From contig JANTQA010000051.1 in assembly GCA_027625915.1 (NCBI GenBank), positions 3,968,501 through 4,032,500 of the forward strand: 64,000 nt of DNA. The letters are read 5' to 3'. Of the stretch, positions 1 to 15,300 are shown piece by piece (the first letter of the stretch is position 1; each line of letters starts with the position of its first letter). The notes beneath the pieces are model-generated. The model was not told where the DNA came from and did not search any database. It was given only the letters and a program-made list of their open reading frames with translations. Source of the stretch: Anaeramoeba flamelloides. Its lineage: Eukaryota; Metamonada; Anaeramoebidae. A program made the translations under genes and the position numbers.

Positions 1-2961
1 AAAAAAAATTTTATCAAAATCGTATCAAAAAATATGAAGTGGATTTGGAATGGATAATGTTGTTCCACAAACAATTTGAGGGGACACTCTCCACTTAGCC
101 ATGGAGAGGAGATTTAATTCTAGGGAAAACAAAAAGAAATAAAGCCAAAAAAAACAAAAAAAAACAAAAAGTATTAACCCTTTGTAATAATTAATACAGT
201 TCTTTCCAACTCTACTTTGAAAAATTAAAAGACCCTGTAATTGATTTTCTATTCTGAAATTTTATTTTGTACAACAAATTGTAAAAGGGGCTCTTAAAAC
301 TCATCATAAACCATAAAATTTATAATATAAGATTAAAAACAAATTATCCATTTTTTTTGCTTTGGGAAATTGAAAAACTATCAACAAATATTTACATTAA
401 TGTGGATCTTCAATTTCTAAAATTGTTAAAATCCTGTTTTGTATAATTTAAAAACAAAGATTGAAAAACACTTTCAAGTTTCCATGGTTTCTGTGATTTC
501 TGTGACTTCAATTCTTGTAAAAATATATTTCTTTTTTGTTTTTGTTTTTACAAAAAAATAAATCGAATAAAGGAAGAGAAATTTGAAAATTTGATCACAA
601 GATCGAAATTGAATTTTGTACTTCAAAAATCTTAATTTTATAATAGATAACCAATTTCTATGTCTTATAAATTTTCTCTGGTAGGGTACTAACAGTTGTA
701 TGGTTTATCAAGATAATGTAATAATCAAGCCTAAATGATTTTTGATCATTAACAATACGATCATTTAGATTTAAAGTTAAAGTTGTGTATTAAGAGTTTT
801 TTTAATTTTAAAAATTGGTGATTATTTTTTTTTATTCATTTTCATGATTCCTTAACAAGATGTTTTAGTTCACATATCTCAAAATTTCTTGTTCATTTTT
901 CATTTAAAAAATGACATAAAATAATTTTTTGATCCAAATTGGAAAATATTTTAAAGATCATTCTTTCATAATGAAAATGGGATTGGAGCATATTTGGCTG
1001 AGATAAATTGACGAAGTGTAAACCTAGTCCTTAAAACAAGATTAAAATTGAATTTATTAAAAAGAAAAACAAAAAAATTGTTTATTTCTTAAAAGTTTTT
1101 TATATGTTAGTTTTCGTGAGACAAATAGTATATTTTTTTTTTTAACTCATTTGGCATAAGGAAAAGACAAAATAATAAAATCCTTTGAACTTAATTAAAC
1201 ATTCTTACAATTAACATATATCTAATTTACAAATTAGAAACGAGAACAATCTAATTTAGATTTTTTAAAAAACACAATAGGGATTATATACTAATAACCC
1301 CCGAACTAAAGTTTTTATTAAGTATTTTTAATCAATAATAACACTAAAAAGTATTTAATAATTATTAAATGTTTTAAAGAAACATTTGGAATTAAATATA
1401 AATATAACAATATTTTTATTGAAAGAATATCTGGATAATTGATTTTATAAAAAGGAGTATCCAGAAAGATTTTTTTTTTTTATAAACAATAATACTAATC
1501 CCAATAATACAATAATTTTAAGAAATAAAATATTTTTGTCAAAAACCCCAAAACGATTTATTTTTTAATTCTTTTTCATTAATTTCTCCCTCTTATTTTT
1601 TTTTCATGGCTTTTAATTTACTTTATTTAAAGACTTATAAATTATTTTTCGAAAACTAAATTAAGTTCGGAATCCTTCTAGAATTAGGAATAAACTCTAA
1701 CATTTTAACACTTATTAAATTAGAAAACACACATTTGGTTCATTCAACATCCACCCTTTAACATATTAAAAATAGTTTTTCTCTTAAAATTTAACCCTTA
1801 ACAATTAATTAATAAAAGCCAAATATTTTTTGAACACACTTGAAATAATTTTAAGAATAAGAATACAAAAGTTTTATCTTCAAACTGAAAATGTATTCAA
1901 TTTTAAATAATTTTTTTTTCATTTTATGTTATTAATCATTTTCGTTTTCATTTCCCCTTTTCCAATAAGGTTATCTATTTCGTTTGATGTGGTAATTTTT
2001 TTACTAATAATTAATATATATTCTAAATTTTAAAAATGAAAATGATTAATATATAATAAATTCATCTTTTGTATAAATCAAAAATTATAGGTGAAAATTA
2101 CAACAAAATTAACAATACTAATTATTTTTCGACTCTTTTTGTCTATTTGAATCCAAATATTTTCTTTCATTTAATTTATTTTCCCTCATTTGAAGATTAA
2201 GTTTCATTAATATCAACATTAATACTATACATATTGAAGGTGGTCTAGTATTAATTTTGATCAAATAAAACCAATCTTAATTTTTTTTTTGTTTATTTTT
2301 GATTTTTTATCTAATATTTTCAATTGATCAAAAAAAGTTATCATTTTGGATGTAGCCATTTATGAAATAGAGTTTAGTAAGAAAAAAAAAAAAAATAAAC
2401 TCTATTTGAAAAACATTGTCACATTAAAAATCAAATTTTAATTTAAAAAATATTTTTAATAATTGAAGTATCTATTATAATATAAAAATTTCGATTTTAA
2501 TAATCATTTCTAAACTCAATAGATATTTATTTTTTGTCGAAAAAATTAAAAGAAAAAAAAGTAAAAAAAACTACTAAAAAAAATTGGGATGTTTATTTTG
2601 AATTAAGCATTACATTAAAAAGAGAAATTTTAAAAAATAAATAAAACCTATTTATAAATTCCCCTACCATTTCAATAACTAAATCTAATCTCTTTTTCAT
2701 ATTTGAAACCAATTTTTTCATTAATTCATCTGTTACTTCTATCCAAAATTTCATTTTCATTTTCCATTTTAACAATATTCGGTGGAAAAAATAAATAAGA
2801 GGAAAAATATTTTATTTTCAAACTCTTTATTATGAGGGGAAAAACTTCAAAACAATACAAATATAATTAAAAACTCAAAACAACAAGGGCCATTTATTCT
2901 GAAATTGAGTTTACCACTAAACATTTCACTTAACTAATTAATATACTGATTATAAGGATAT
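1..2961. other. Intergenic or intronic AT-rich DNA, no gene recognised
   Basis: Homopolymer-rich AT sequence. A minus-strand open frame at 2593-2775 (FWIEVTDELMKKL) has some protein-like residues but no identifiable family or splice partner. Confidence 0.6.
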
Positions 2962-3496
2962 ATCAACTCCATTCCAAAAATTTGGACTTACCCAAAATCA
3001 AAAATAAAATTAAAAAAAAATTAATTTATTATATTATTCCAAACGTAATATTAAATCTCATTTAAGTTAAATATAATTAATGTTTTTATAAGTAATTATT
3101 TTCATCCCTATAAAAGAAAAAAATATAAAAACGAAAAAATAAAAATCAGTAAGTCCAAAATAATGAAAGGAGTGGAATAAAAAATATATTGGTAAATTTG
3201 TTAAAATTTCACCAACAATTATTGATCGATCAAATGTTAAGATATTATCAACCAATTGTATGTGATTTTTCAATTTAAAAAACTCAAGACTAACGTTCTA
3301 TCAACCATCAAAAAAATTTTCGATCTAACTAAACAGATTACTTGATTAGTAAAAAGGAAATGAAAACAAAACAAAAAAAGACAAAAAAAATGAAATAGTT
3401 TGTAAAATCAAAATTATTCCCAAATTGAAGGTAAAGTGGGTTATTGCTATTCTTTAAACTGTTTAAACTGTATCCAAAATTTTGGAATTTAGTTTA
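2962..3496 (-). mobile_element. Non-autonomous Tc1/mariner-type MITE, copy A
   Basis: About 535 bp with ends AACTCCATTCCAAAAATTTG and CCAAAATTTTGGAATTTAGT next to TA. Same family as copies at 14703, 20388, 61113 and 62002, in reverse orientation to 14703. No transposase. A short open frame (3067-3273) recurs among copies only because the DNA is similar. Confidence 0.75.
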
Positions 3497-3739
3497 TTTA
3501 TATCAATTATCAACAAAAATACATTTGAAATATCATTGTTCAGTTATATCCACAATATATAATTAGAATATAATTCAGAAAAAAATGATTATCAATAACC
3601 AAATTTCAAGATACCTTGATCTGCTATAATCTTTTTTCAGTAAAATCATAAAATTTTATTTTGCATTAATGTATTCTCTATAATTTTTCAACAAAATGTT
3701 GAAACAAAACAATTTTGAAAAAATATCTAAAATGATACC

Positions 3740-4500
3740 AGAAAAGCACCTCCCAAGGAGAAGCCTCGATCAAAGTTCGTTACTATTGAACATAAATCAC
3801 ATTAGTATTGCATTCTTCGAATACCTCTGGAAAATCGATCAGTCAAGTAGTACATTTGTTGATCAATCAATAAAAAATGATCCATTATATTCACAAAAAA
3901 GTCAAGAATTTTCGAAAACAATCTACATTTCCACACAAATTTAAACGTTGAATTATCAATATTCAGACTAAAAAGTTGCAAAATATGTTTCATAAATTTT
4001 ATCTCAAAATGCTGATATTTTGATTAAAAATTTTGTTTTGTTCAAAAATTAAATAATTAAAGAATAGATTTCTTTAATAAATTATTTCTACTAAATATTG
4101 GAAATATATTGAAAATACAATCAACTACATCAAAGGGAAATCAAACAAATCAGCCTTTGGTACTTTTATGTTGATGATTATTGAGTGAATCATTGAAATT
4201 AAAAAATTATAAAAATATGTACTTTTGAAAGTTCAAAATATTAATTATTAAATATTGGATTACTATTATTTTGGGTTTCTATTTTTAGATGTGAAAAAGA
4301 AATTATTTCAATCAAAAATCTCAAAAATGAAAATTTTTAATTGTGAAAATTAATAAAAAATAAAATAATTTATTTAGCAATAATACTTCTAATAGATTTA
4401 ACAGAAACCATGTTAATCATGTAGCAATAATATTATTTACACCTAATTACAACCCACTTCAACTATAGAGAAATCTATGGTGAGTCTAGTTGCTTAAAAA
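3740..4500. repeat. Mosaic dispersed repeat downstream of CNOT1
   Basis: Blocks recur in reverse orientation at 33850-35200 (gaattatcaatattcagact at 3950 against its complement near 34960; agtcaagtagta at 3842 against tactacttgact near 35072; atagagaaatctat near 4466 against 33871). Another block recurs directly near 35935 (ttatgttgatgattattgag). An open frame at 3696-3944 lies in it and is probably not a gene. Confidence 0.55.
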
Positions 4501-4701
4501 AAAAAAAAAATCAATCTAATAAAAATTTTATTTTTAAAATTCTTTAAAAAAATTCAAGAATTAATATTTTTGTAAGAAAGAATAAATTGTAAAAATAAAT
4601 ATGGAAAATATACAAAATTGCATGGATAAAAAAAAAAAAAAACAAGAACAATTTTCATTAAGGAGATAATATTGTTTTTAATTTTAAGAAATAATTTTCA
4701 A

Positions 4702-5828
4702 TTAATTTTTTTGATTTTCATTTTGTTCAAGTTGATTATCTAATCCCATTGTAGAATTTTTAACCAATCTAAACAAATGAGATATGTCTTGGGATTTTCC
4801 GGCAAACCTGTCAGCGTGCACGTTATATTTTTTATTTCGAAACAGTTCTAAAAATATTGTTAAACAACCCCAAGGATGAGGTCTATGTACAATTAATTTT
4901 TCTAATAAAACGCGTATTATTAATTCTTTTAATTCATCGGATTGTGTTTCGGAAAATAAATACAGTATGATAAAACTGAAAAAGTGTGTGTGTGAATTGG
5001 GATATCTTAATTGGTTTACAATTGAATTGATGAAAAGATACTTTGGCTGGCAATACCAATTGTTTGCTAAATAAATTAAAATTTGAATTGAATTCTGATA
5101 AACGATTTTTTGTTGTTCCTCAGTGATATTTATATTGCTCAGTGTACCACGATCGCTATTACTATCATTCTTACCTTTATTGTCCTTCTTCTGATCATTT
5201 TTCGTCATCTTATTATCGATTGATTGATAAATTTCATTATTTATTTGTTGTGGTTCAATTGCTTGAACACATAAATATAAAACAAAAGAATTTATTAAGG
5301 GTATATCATATTTTTCATATTTTGGATCAAAAGTTAAATCTTCATCGTTATTATTACTACTATTCCTTTTTTGTTTTTTAAATTCAATATATTCTTTTGA
5401 ATAAAATCTTTTTTTCAATAAAGGAAGGAAATTGGAAGGGCTACTAGTAATTAGATATTTATCGATTTGCTTTTTAAAATTATTGTGTTCTAAAATTGTC
5501 AAATAATTGGATTTAATTTTTGGGCTATATTTAATATCATCTAATAAATCTATTTTCAAATCTGGGGTGAATGGATCAATTAATTTCATATTTGGAGGGA
5601 ATGCTGATAAAATCAAATTTCTCATTTGGATACAACATATTGGTATGGAATTGCACAAGCTAAAATAATAATCACATAAAAATTGTGGGAAATCATGTAA
5701 TAACACCAATAATATTCTTAATGTTCCTTTATATAATTTTTTAATTGGCTTATTCATGATATTATTTTTTAAATAAGGATATAAAAATTGAAACAATGAG
5801 ATTAACAATTCATAATAAATTTCTTCAC

Positions 5829-5880
<52 letters not shown>

Positions 5881-8800
5881 TTCATTTTGACGTTGATTAT
5901 TATTATTATTTACTGATATCAATTTTGGGAAAAAATGTTTATTTGTAATTAATTCAACCCAAGCAAAAGAAAATAAAGGATAAATTTGTGGCTTTAATGC
6001 TAAATAGCATTGTCCATAAATTTTCAAAATATCCAAAAAGATTTCTTCTGAAAATTCACCATTGCTTAGTTCAAATAATAATTGAGTCAAGATTCTATTA
6101 TAGGGGTGATAATTAAAAGATTCTGAATTTTCTCTCATTTCAATATCAATAAATCTAAATACTGAAGTTAATATGGATCTAACAATTTCAATTTCATTTA
6201 ATCCCTGTTCTGAGCTTGGAAACATTTTTAATAACATTGAAATCATTTGGCAATAAGTATCAATTACTCCAAAATCAAAATTTTCATCATCATCATCGTC
6301 GTCGTCATTATTCTTCTTATGATTCTTATTCTCACCCTCAGCATTTTCGTCATTATAATTATAATTATTTTTATTTTCAAGATTTTTTTTATTTCCATTT
6401 ATAGTAGTGATTTGATTTTGATTTTGATTTTGATTTTCTGTTTTTTCATCAATTTCTTTCTTCTCATTTCTTTTCTGTTTTTCTTGATCAAAGCTTCTTT
6501 TGAAAAAATTATTAATACAAACTTCGGTAATTACTAAAAAGAATTTGTATCCATGCTGAATAACTACTTCTTTTAAATGATTTAATAAAATTAAAAATTC
6601 TTCTTTTCTATTTGAAGAATCTGGCTTTTGAATTAAATTTATCCATTGATCAAATAATAATATAAATTCACTAAATAATTTTTCATGTGTTTCAATAAAA
6701 ATTTCTTGATCATTTTCTTGATTGTTATCATTTTCAAATTCATTTTCATTTTGTTTTTGTTCGTCTTGATTTTTCTTTATTAACAAACTTTCCTGATTCT
6801 TTTTCAAATTTATATTGTTTTCTGAATTACTTTCATCTACTTTTCCATTCCCATTTAGCTTTAATTGGTTACCTTTTAAATCAAAATTACTTTTTAATTC
6901 TTTTATTTGGCTTATTAATTCTGGTAATTTTTCATCCAAAAATTCATCTTTTTCAAAGTTAATATTGTTATTTAGATTATTTTGGATTTGATTTTGTCTA
7001 TTGATTAATAAATTTTCAATTTCAAGATATACATTATCCAGTTTTACTAAAGATTCGATGTCTTGACTCAATACTAAATGATGTAAAATAATGATTCCAA
7101 ATTCAAATGCCTTAGGATCTTGATTGGTTTTGATCATTTGACTTAATGGCTGGTCGAGATAAATAGATTTGATTAAACCTTCATTGAATAATAAAAACAC
7201 TAACGAAATATCAAAGCTATTGTTATTTTCATCACTTGAAATTAAAAATTGAGTTATTGGCGTTGCCATATCTACATCACAATTCTCATTCATTAATGAA
7301 AGTACTTTGATATAGACATTAATAAATATTTCATACATATAGATTAAATTAATTTTTTGTTGTTCATCTGATTGGTTATTATCGGTATCCTGACTGTTAC
7401 TGGTATTATTATTATTATTATGATTCTTATTATGGTCTGAATTGCCGTTCTCGTTATCATTGTTAATTATTGGAATATTACCAATATCCAAAATAATTTG
7501 TTTCAAATGAATTATTGATTTTAAGATTAATTGAGTTGAATAAAGGATTGCCTGATCCTTTTGGATACATTGATTTATTGCCTTAGGCAAAAAGGGTATT
7601 ATATTTGAAAGGTTATTTTCTTGAGATAAAACACCTAATTTATTTAATTCATCATTTATTCTTTGAAATTCTTCATTAAGCTTTGAAGACCATTGCTCTA
7701 AAATTTCTAAAAAATCATTAATTGAAAAGGAAATATTATCTTCTTGATCTTTAATATTATTATTCTCATTGCCATTTTCATTTTTAGGAATTTCATTTTG
7801 AGCTTTTTCATTTTGATTTAAAATATTATTTTCATTTTGATCGCTTACATTGCTGTTAAATAAATGTGAAATTTTTGCGTATTTTTCATAAATTAAATAA
7901 TGATAGTTATTTAATCCAGGCGATCTAGGGATCAATTCTGAGGGTAACTGTGAAGGGATGTTTGATTGATTAAAAATGGTAGTGTCAACATAGGCTTGAT
8001 TGTATTGCGTGCTTTTGATCCTCACCTCATAATCTCTAATTAAATACTCATCTATTTGTTGAATGGATTGCTCAATCGTGACTTTTTTAATCAATTGGAA
8101 TGCCAATTGGAGATTGTCATTACAAACATTTAAAATTGTTTCATTAATTAAATCGATATTTGGGGTAATATCTTGCAACAATTTTGTTAATGCCTCAGCC
8201 ATACTAACCTTTAATGACTCCTTTGCAGTAACCAAGGCTAGGCCACTGGCTAAATTGGAAACCATCAAATGAGCTGCCTTTCTCATTTTTTCATGGTCTG
8301 GTTCCAATCCAAAATCCTTTCTAATTAATTCAATCGTGGTTTGACAAGCGATAGTTACAGATCTTTGGACAACTGGCAAAATGATTGATTGTATTGACAG
8401 GGTTACCGCAATTGGGATATTTTGTTTCAAATCTGGAAATAATTGATAAATTGGATTGTTTAGTCTTAAATTGATATTATCAGTCAATCCCGAGAGAAAT
8501 AAATTATTATTTTCATCATTTTGGCTTTGATTATTATTATTTCCTTCTTTAAATAAATGATTATTTTGCTCTTTGAATGGTTGTTGTTGTTGTTGCTGCT
8601 GCTGCTGTTGTAGTAGTTGTAACTGTAATTCTAATTGTTTTTGCTTTTGCCCGTGTAAATGTTTCTGTTCAAGTCCATGCTCGTGTTCTACCAAACCGTC
8701 TTGATTTTGTCTTTGTCTTCTTAATAACATTAGTTGTTCTTGTTCTTGTTGTAATAAAATTTGTTCTTCAGATTGCTTTTCATTTCTCATACTTTTATTT

Positions 8801-10012
8801 TTCTTGAGTTTATTATGTTTGAAATTTTTCAAAAATTGATAATTCTCATTTTTCATATTAACAACATTCAATTTACTAAAAATGTTATCCAAACGAATTT
8901 CATTAACACCTATTTCCAAATTCTCTAATAATCCATTAATTGCAAATTGAATATTCATTTTCAAATTCGGTAATTGAACAATTTCAATATATAATTTTAA
9001 TATACTCATTAGCCAAGGATTTGGTGCTTTAAAATATTTTGACTCCTTTGCAGAATTTAAAATATTTGATACAAATGGGATGATCGCATCTAATTGCCCC
9101 GCTTGATAACTTTGAATAATTATCTTTTTTATTGGTATATATTTTCTTAAAACCGGCTTATCTAACGCCAAAGTTGTTTTTCCTAGCCATGATCCTAGAT
9201 TTTTTAATAACAATCTTTCGTTTGAATTATTTTTTAATTTTTTTGAATTCAAAATATTATTTATATTTTGATAAACAAAATTTAAAATGAAATTATTTAA
9301 TTTTTTTAAATTTAATTTATTTAATAATTCCAAATATAAATTATGAAAATTTGATTCAATTGAAATTCTTTTCAAGACTAAATATCTTGCTAACCATTTT
9401 TCGTATTTATTTTCAAATAAGTTTTTTAATATATTTACTTTATCATCTAGATTTTCAATTGATAAATTATTAATTAAAAATAAGATTTGATTTTCAGTTT
9501 CTTCATCTGGGATTTCAATATTTTCATCAAGTTGAGTTCCTTTAACTAAAGTTTTTAGATTTAAAGAAGCTAAATTTAATCCTCCTAAATTTTTCTTTTC
9601 TTCATCATTATCATCATCATCATCTGCTTCTTCTACGTCGCTTTCTTCATCACGTTCTTGCTCATTTAAATTATTATTAAGAAGAATATTTTTGATTAAA
9701 TCTTGATTATTTTCTAAATTAAGATTATTATTATTGTTATTACCATCAAGATTGGTAAGAAAATTATTATTATTACCATCTTCTATATTTGTAAGGAAAT
9801 TATTATTATTATTACCACCATCTTCTAGATTTGTAAGAAAAGAATTATTATTATTCAGATTAATATTATTCAGATCATTGAATTTATTTTGGTTTGGTTC
9901 ATTATTAATATTCCCCATTATTTTAATTTGTTGATTTGGTGGGCTGATAGGATAAAGATTATTATTATTATTATTATTATTAAAAAACATATTATCAATT
10001 GGGTAAATTGGA

Positions 10013-10047
<35 letters not shown>

Positions 10048-12301
10048 GAAAGTTGGCTGATTACTATTTAAATTAAGATTATTTCCACTGTTTTGATTTT
10101 TATTCTCGTTATATAAAAATTGTTTTAAAAAAAATTCTTCATTATTGTTACTTTTCTCATTACCTATTCCCCCACTATTATTATTCGAATTTTTTTCTTG
10201 ATTGTTAATTGATTTGCTATTATTTTTTCCATCAAATTGTAAAAAAGTGCTTTGATTACTGTATTTATTAAAAGTATTACTCTCCAAGGTTTCATTATTT
10301 AAAGAATTTCCTAACTCCTTTTTTGTTTGTTTATTAATTATTTGATTAACAATTTGATAAAGATATGGCTGTGTTTTTTCTAAATGAGGTATTTGAATAA
10401 TATGAATGCAATATTGGTGCCATTCATTTAAACGATTATAAAATTGAGACAAAGCTAAGATACCAAATTTAAATAAATTCGAATCTGGTGTTTTTTTCAA
10501 TGCATCCAAAATGTTCCGTAATGCAATTCCTAAGGGAATATGTTGAATTAAATTCTCGCTGATTAAAATACCTAATAGATAAGCAGTTATTTCCAAAACT
10601 TGGAAAGGGAATTTTGGGAAAAATTGGTATTCATCCAATATATTAGAGATCATGCAATCAAAAATTTGATTATTTTTGGTATTATTCGATTTTTTTAATG
10701 AGACCAATAATTGAATAGCCTCTTCAATTGAAATTCTTTTTTGATAGATCCTTTTGAAATGATTATTAGCTATTTCTTCAACATCTTTAGTGAATGTTAA
10801 TTCTTCGTTTTTTACATAATAATTTGTTAAATTTGGATAAAGTTGTAAGCAATATTGATAAAAAATATTTAATTTTTCAATCAAATAATATTTATTATCA
10901 TTCCCATCCTCATTCATGTTCATGTTCATTTTCTTGTTAGTGTTATTGTTAATAATTTTGTTCTTGCTCTTACTCTTGTTGTGACCATTGCTATTGCTAT
11001 TATTATCATTCCCATTCTCATACTCGTTCTCATTTGTGTTTTTATTAATGATCTTGTATGAATTTTCAAACAGGCCTTTAAAATATATCGCCAATATGTC
11101 TTCTGTTAGATTAAAATTTAAACTAATTTGTGAATTATTTTCTTTAATTGTTGTCTCCAAGAATTGGATACAATTAACAATGAATAATTCACCTTTGGAA
11201 TTAATTAATTCATTTAACCATTTTTCTAAATTTAAAGATTCTAAATGTGATGCTAATGAGGCTAAATGAAATACAAAATAAAAATTATTTGAATCCAAAA
11301 CCTTTAATAAAACCTTATGATGCTGAACTAAATTGAATAAATCAGATAAAGTGATTGTTTTCTTTCCCCACAAGGTGATAATCCCATCAATCATCATTTG
11401 TGGTCTTAGTGCAAACATGTTATGGAAAATAAAATCAGCATTTGGGTGGTTTTGTAAAAATAATTGAAGTAAATGTTCAAATAATTCCTTTGCTAACGAA
11501 TTCCAATTTTCATTTAATTGAACCAAGCCTAATAACAAATATTCTGGTGAATTTTGGAAATGTTCGGAGAAGATTTCTCTTATTGAATCTATTGAAGTGT
11601 TTGCTAATGAAATTAATAATTCTAATAGATCTAAAGAAATCCATGTTTGATTCAGATTTTCAATTTTTTTGTTCTGATCAGTTATAATACTCGTGCCGTA
11701 GCCTAATGCTTCAATAAGCGTTTGCTTTCTTTTACTTGCTGAAAAGTCAATTATATAAGATGGTGACTTCATTGCCTGCTTTATAAATGATATCTGTGCC
11801 TTTGTATTTGCCCATCTTGACAAAACAAAATTTAATGGAAATGACTGATTCGTTGCCTTTTTAATAAACATATATAAGACATAAAAGGAAAAAAAATTAT
11901 TTAATCGGAAACCTTCATAGTCTAAACTCCGAATGATCTTGATCCAGCTAATAGAATTTGAATAGTATTTATTAATAACATTTATAAATAAATCAATGTG
12001 CCATTTGATTAAATTGTGTTTGCTATTTAATTCCTCAATATTGTTTGTTACATACCCTAAGTTCTGTTTTTGATTTTCAAAATCTGCCCCACTTTTGTTT
12101 GCCATATTAGTAATAGTTCTTGCCAAGTCTTCTTCAGTTAAAGATGAAACTTTCGTTAATAATTTTTGGAAGGTTTCTTCGTCTGAGAGCACCTCATAAC
12201 CCAAATCAGAAAGAATCGTTGACAAATGGCATGATTTGTTAAATTCAGAATTGATCCACGAATTTCCTCCATTTACTAATCCCATTTCTCGATTAAATTC
12301 T
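4702..12301 (-). CDS. CNOT1: CNOT1 exon 4 (7.6-kb terminal exon)
   Basis: One uninterrupted reading frame of 2532 codons plus stop carries all of CNOT1 from the end of the first HEAT region onward. The acceptor is TTATAG at the 12303-12302 AG; the first base completes an Arg codon begun in exon 3. The exon contains trinucleotide runs encoding Asn (5826-5880, 9960-9990, 10015-10045) and Gln (8577-8615), and an acidic stretch at 9600-9650. Confidence 0.95.
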
Positions 12302-15300
12302 CTATAATTTTTTTTTTTATTTTATGAATTGAAAATTGTTTTATTGAATTTTTTTAAAAAGTTTATTAATTGTTTATTGTTTTTTAACAATTGTTTGTTT
12401 TTTTTTTTTGAAAATCAGATTTTTTTCTTATCAAAATAATAATTAAAAAAGAATTAGCATCTAAAAAAAAACAATTTGATTTTTGCTTTCACACGATATG
12501 CCTTTCGCTACAATTTCCATATTTTTTATTTTTTCTAATTTCAAGTCATCAACAAAAAAAATAATATTAAATCTTATGTGAATAAGCTATTTCCAATAAA
12601 GTGAGGTAAATTTATTTTGAAATATATTTATTAAAATAAATTTTCAAAAAAGTATTTAAATATACAAAAGAATTAATTACCATTCATTGATTCTAGATAA
12701 TAATTCAATTTTTTTTATTAGTATTGTTATTACATAAATAAAGGATATTAAATTTTTTGATCTCGATTTTATCTGATATTTTATAGGGGGTGAAAATTAT
12801 TGTTTATTATTTTCTATTTAATTGAAAAAATCATTTTAATAACTTTTTTCATCTCAACAAATTTACAAATAGAATTGAAAACATAGAAACAGCATTTGTT
12901 TGTTTAAACAATCATTTGCGCCCTTTTCATATTTCAAGTTTTTTATTGAAATTAGTTTTACATTGTTTTCACCAAAAAAAGTGCATTGTTTTTTTCATTT
13001 TTTGAAAATATTTCAACCAATATATTTTGAAATAAATACCTTATCCATTGATTCAATCAGTATTAATATTTAACTTAATCGGGCATTGTAAATTAATGAA
13101 TATCACCACTAAAAAAGAGCATTTTTTATGAAATGAAAAAAAACAATGCACCACTTTTTTGGAAATACCTTATTAAAAATTGGAATGGGAATTATTGATC
13201 AATAAACTAAGACAGAAAAAAAAAAATACCAAAGATAATAAACAGGAACAATGTTTACTTATTGTGTAAACATAATTAAAAATCTATTAATTTGGAATTG
13301 AATGAAGAGATCACTTATTGAAATTTAAATTGAACAAGGTTAAAAAAGTTTAGTTACTCAACTTTTTAATTATAAGAGATTTATCCAACATAGATTTATA
13401 CTGAAAGATGTAATGTATTTAAATACAACGATTTTACGAAACAAAAGAAGGTATTTTTTTTTTTTTTTGGAATAACTTTTTTTAAAAACTTATTTTTCAA
13501 TTTCAAATTCGAAAAGGACAAAAAGGATATTTAGATTAGAGTAAAACTGGAAAACGGAATTTAAACACTTTTTTTGAAATGAAATTTTTCTTTGAAAATT
13601 AAATCTTTAAAAGACATCGGGGATTTGTTACTCATTTTCATTAATGAGATTTCCTTTTTGGGATTATTTATTACCAAGTGGGGTTTAAAAATTACAAATA
13701 CAACCTGGGAAAGAAAGCCACCTATAACTTGAATGTTTGGTAGTAGTTAGATTTTATCTTTTCTTGATTGAAGAAAAATAAAGTATAGATAAAGTTAATT
13801 CCTCAACTCATAGAAAGAATAGTTTAATTTCCATTTTGGTTTTAAAATTGTTTTGGTGTTGGTGGTGTGTATTAAACTCGGTACAGAATAAAAAGAAGTT
13901 GTATTTTTTCAAGAAAAAATTCTTTTTCTTTTTGTGTTAAAATTCTCAAGAAAAACAAGCGAATTCACCCTCTTTGAATGATCTTTTAAATGATTTTGAT
14001 TTTCAATAACTAAAAAATAAAAAAACGTTGGTAATATTTTGATTTTTTTTCAATTTTCAGGCAAAATATTCTGGGGATTTGTTGAACCAAAATAATGAAT
14101 CAAGGGTTGGGTTTAACAATATTCTAATCAAATTTAGATGCTTATATCAATTAAAGCAAATTCTTTAAACATAAAAAATTATCAGCGTATATTAAGACAT
14201 ATTAAATAGGATAAAATATTAAAAAAAAAAAAAAAATAATTTACCGACTAGAATTTGAAAACCACATATTGTCTTGTAAAATTGGAATAAGGGTTGGTGG
14301 AAGATCATTTTGTTCTGGGAATCTTTTTTTAATAATTTCTAAAATGTTGCTTTTTTGTAACTGTAAATCATGTTCTTTAAATAAGCAGTATAAAGTATGA
14401 AGAGCATTTTCAGGTAAAAATAAAAAACCTTCGTCAATTGTTTCATCAGTGTCTTTTCTTAAATATTCAAGACCTTTTATATTATTATATAAATATTAAA
14501 TAATAAATAAATAATATTCAAATTATTATTTTTAAGAAGATAGGCTAAAATCATAAAAATATGTTAGTTTTTTTAATAAAAAAAAAAAAAAATTGGAATT
14601 TAAAAGTAAATAATAAAAGATTCAACTAAATACAAACGACTCTGGAAATTTAACAATTCCTAAGAATAATTTATATTTTCAAATAACAAAGGGTTTATAT
14701 ATATAAACTAAAATCCAAAAATTTGGATAAAATTTAAACAGTTGAAAGAATAACAATAATATACCTTCAATTTGGAAATAATATTTGATTTTTTTAAACT
14801 ATTTCATTTTTTGTCTTTTTTTGTTTTGTTTTCATTTCCTTTTTTGCAGTTATGGAATCTGTTTCCTTAGATCTGTAATTTTTTTTCGATGGTTGATAGA
14901 AGATTAGTGTTGAGTTTTTTTAATTGAAAAATCACATACAATTGGCAGATGGTATCTTATCATTTGATCGATCAACAATTTTTGGTGAAATTTCAACAAA
15001 TATACCAATACATTTTTTGTTCCGCTCGTTTCATTATTTTGGACACATTGATATTTTTGGTTTTATATTTTTTTCTTTTATTTGGGTGGAAATGATTACT
15101 TATAAAAACATTAATACTGGGTAACTTAAATGTGGTTTTATATTACGTTTGGAAAATACAATAAATTGGGTTTTATTTTGCTTTTATTTTTGATTTTGGG
15201 TGTGTCCAAATTTTTGGAATGAGGTTTAGATCGTCCAACTTTTCAATGAGTCTCAATATCCCCTTTTATTTCATGCTTATTTTGAAACAACCGAAGGCGA

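Noticed and set aside
3067-3273. A similar 64-68-residue open frame in MITE copies at 3067, 14924 and 20613.
   Set aside because: Similarity follows from DNA identity among copies; the frame is lost in copies D and E and contains no recognisable domain.
6247-6537. Plus-strand open frames opposite CNOT1 (also 8577-8807, 9734-10071, 10988-11687).
   Set aside because: They are complements of coding triplet runs (poly-Ile/Val/Leu from poly-Asn or Gln codons) with no independent signal.
12283-12285. The Met at 12285 as the CNOT1 start.
   Set aside because: The frame stays open to an AG acceptor at 12302, and three upstream exons encode the conserved N-terminus in phase.
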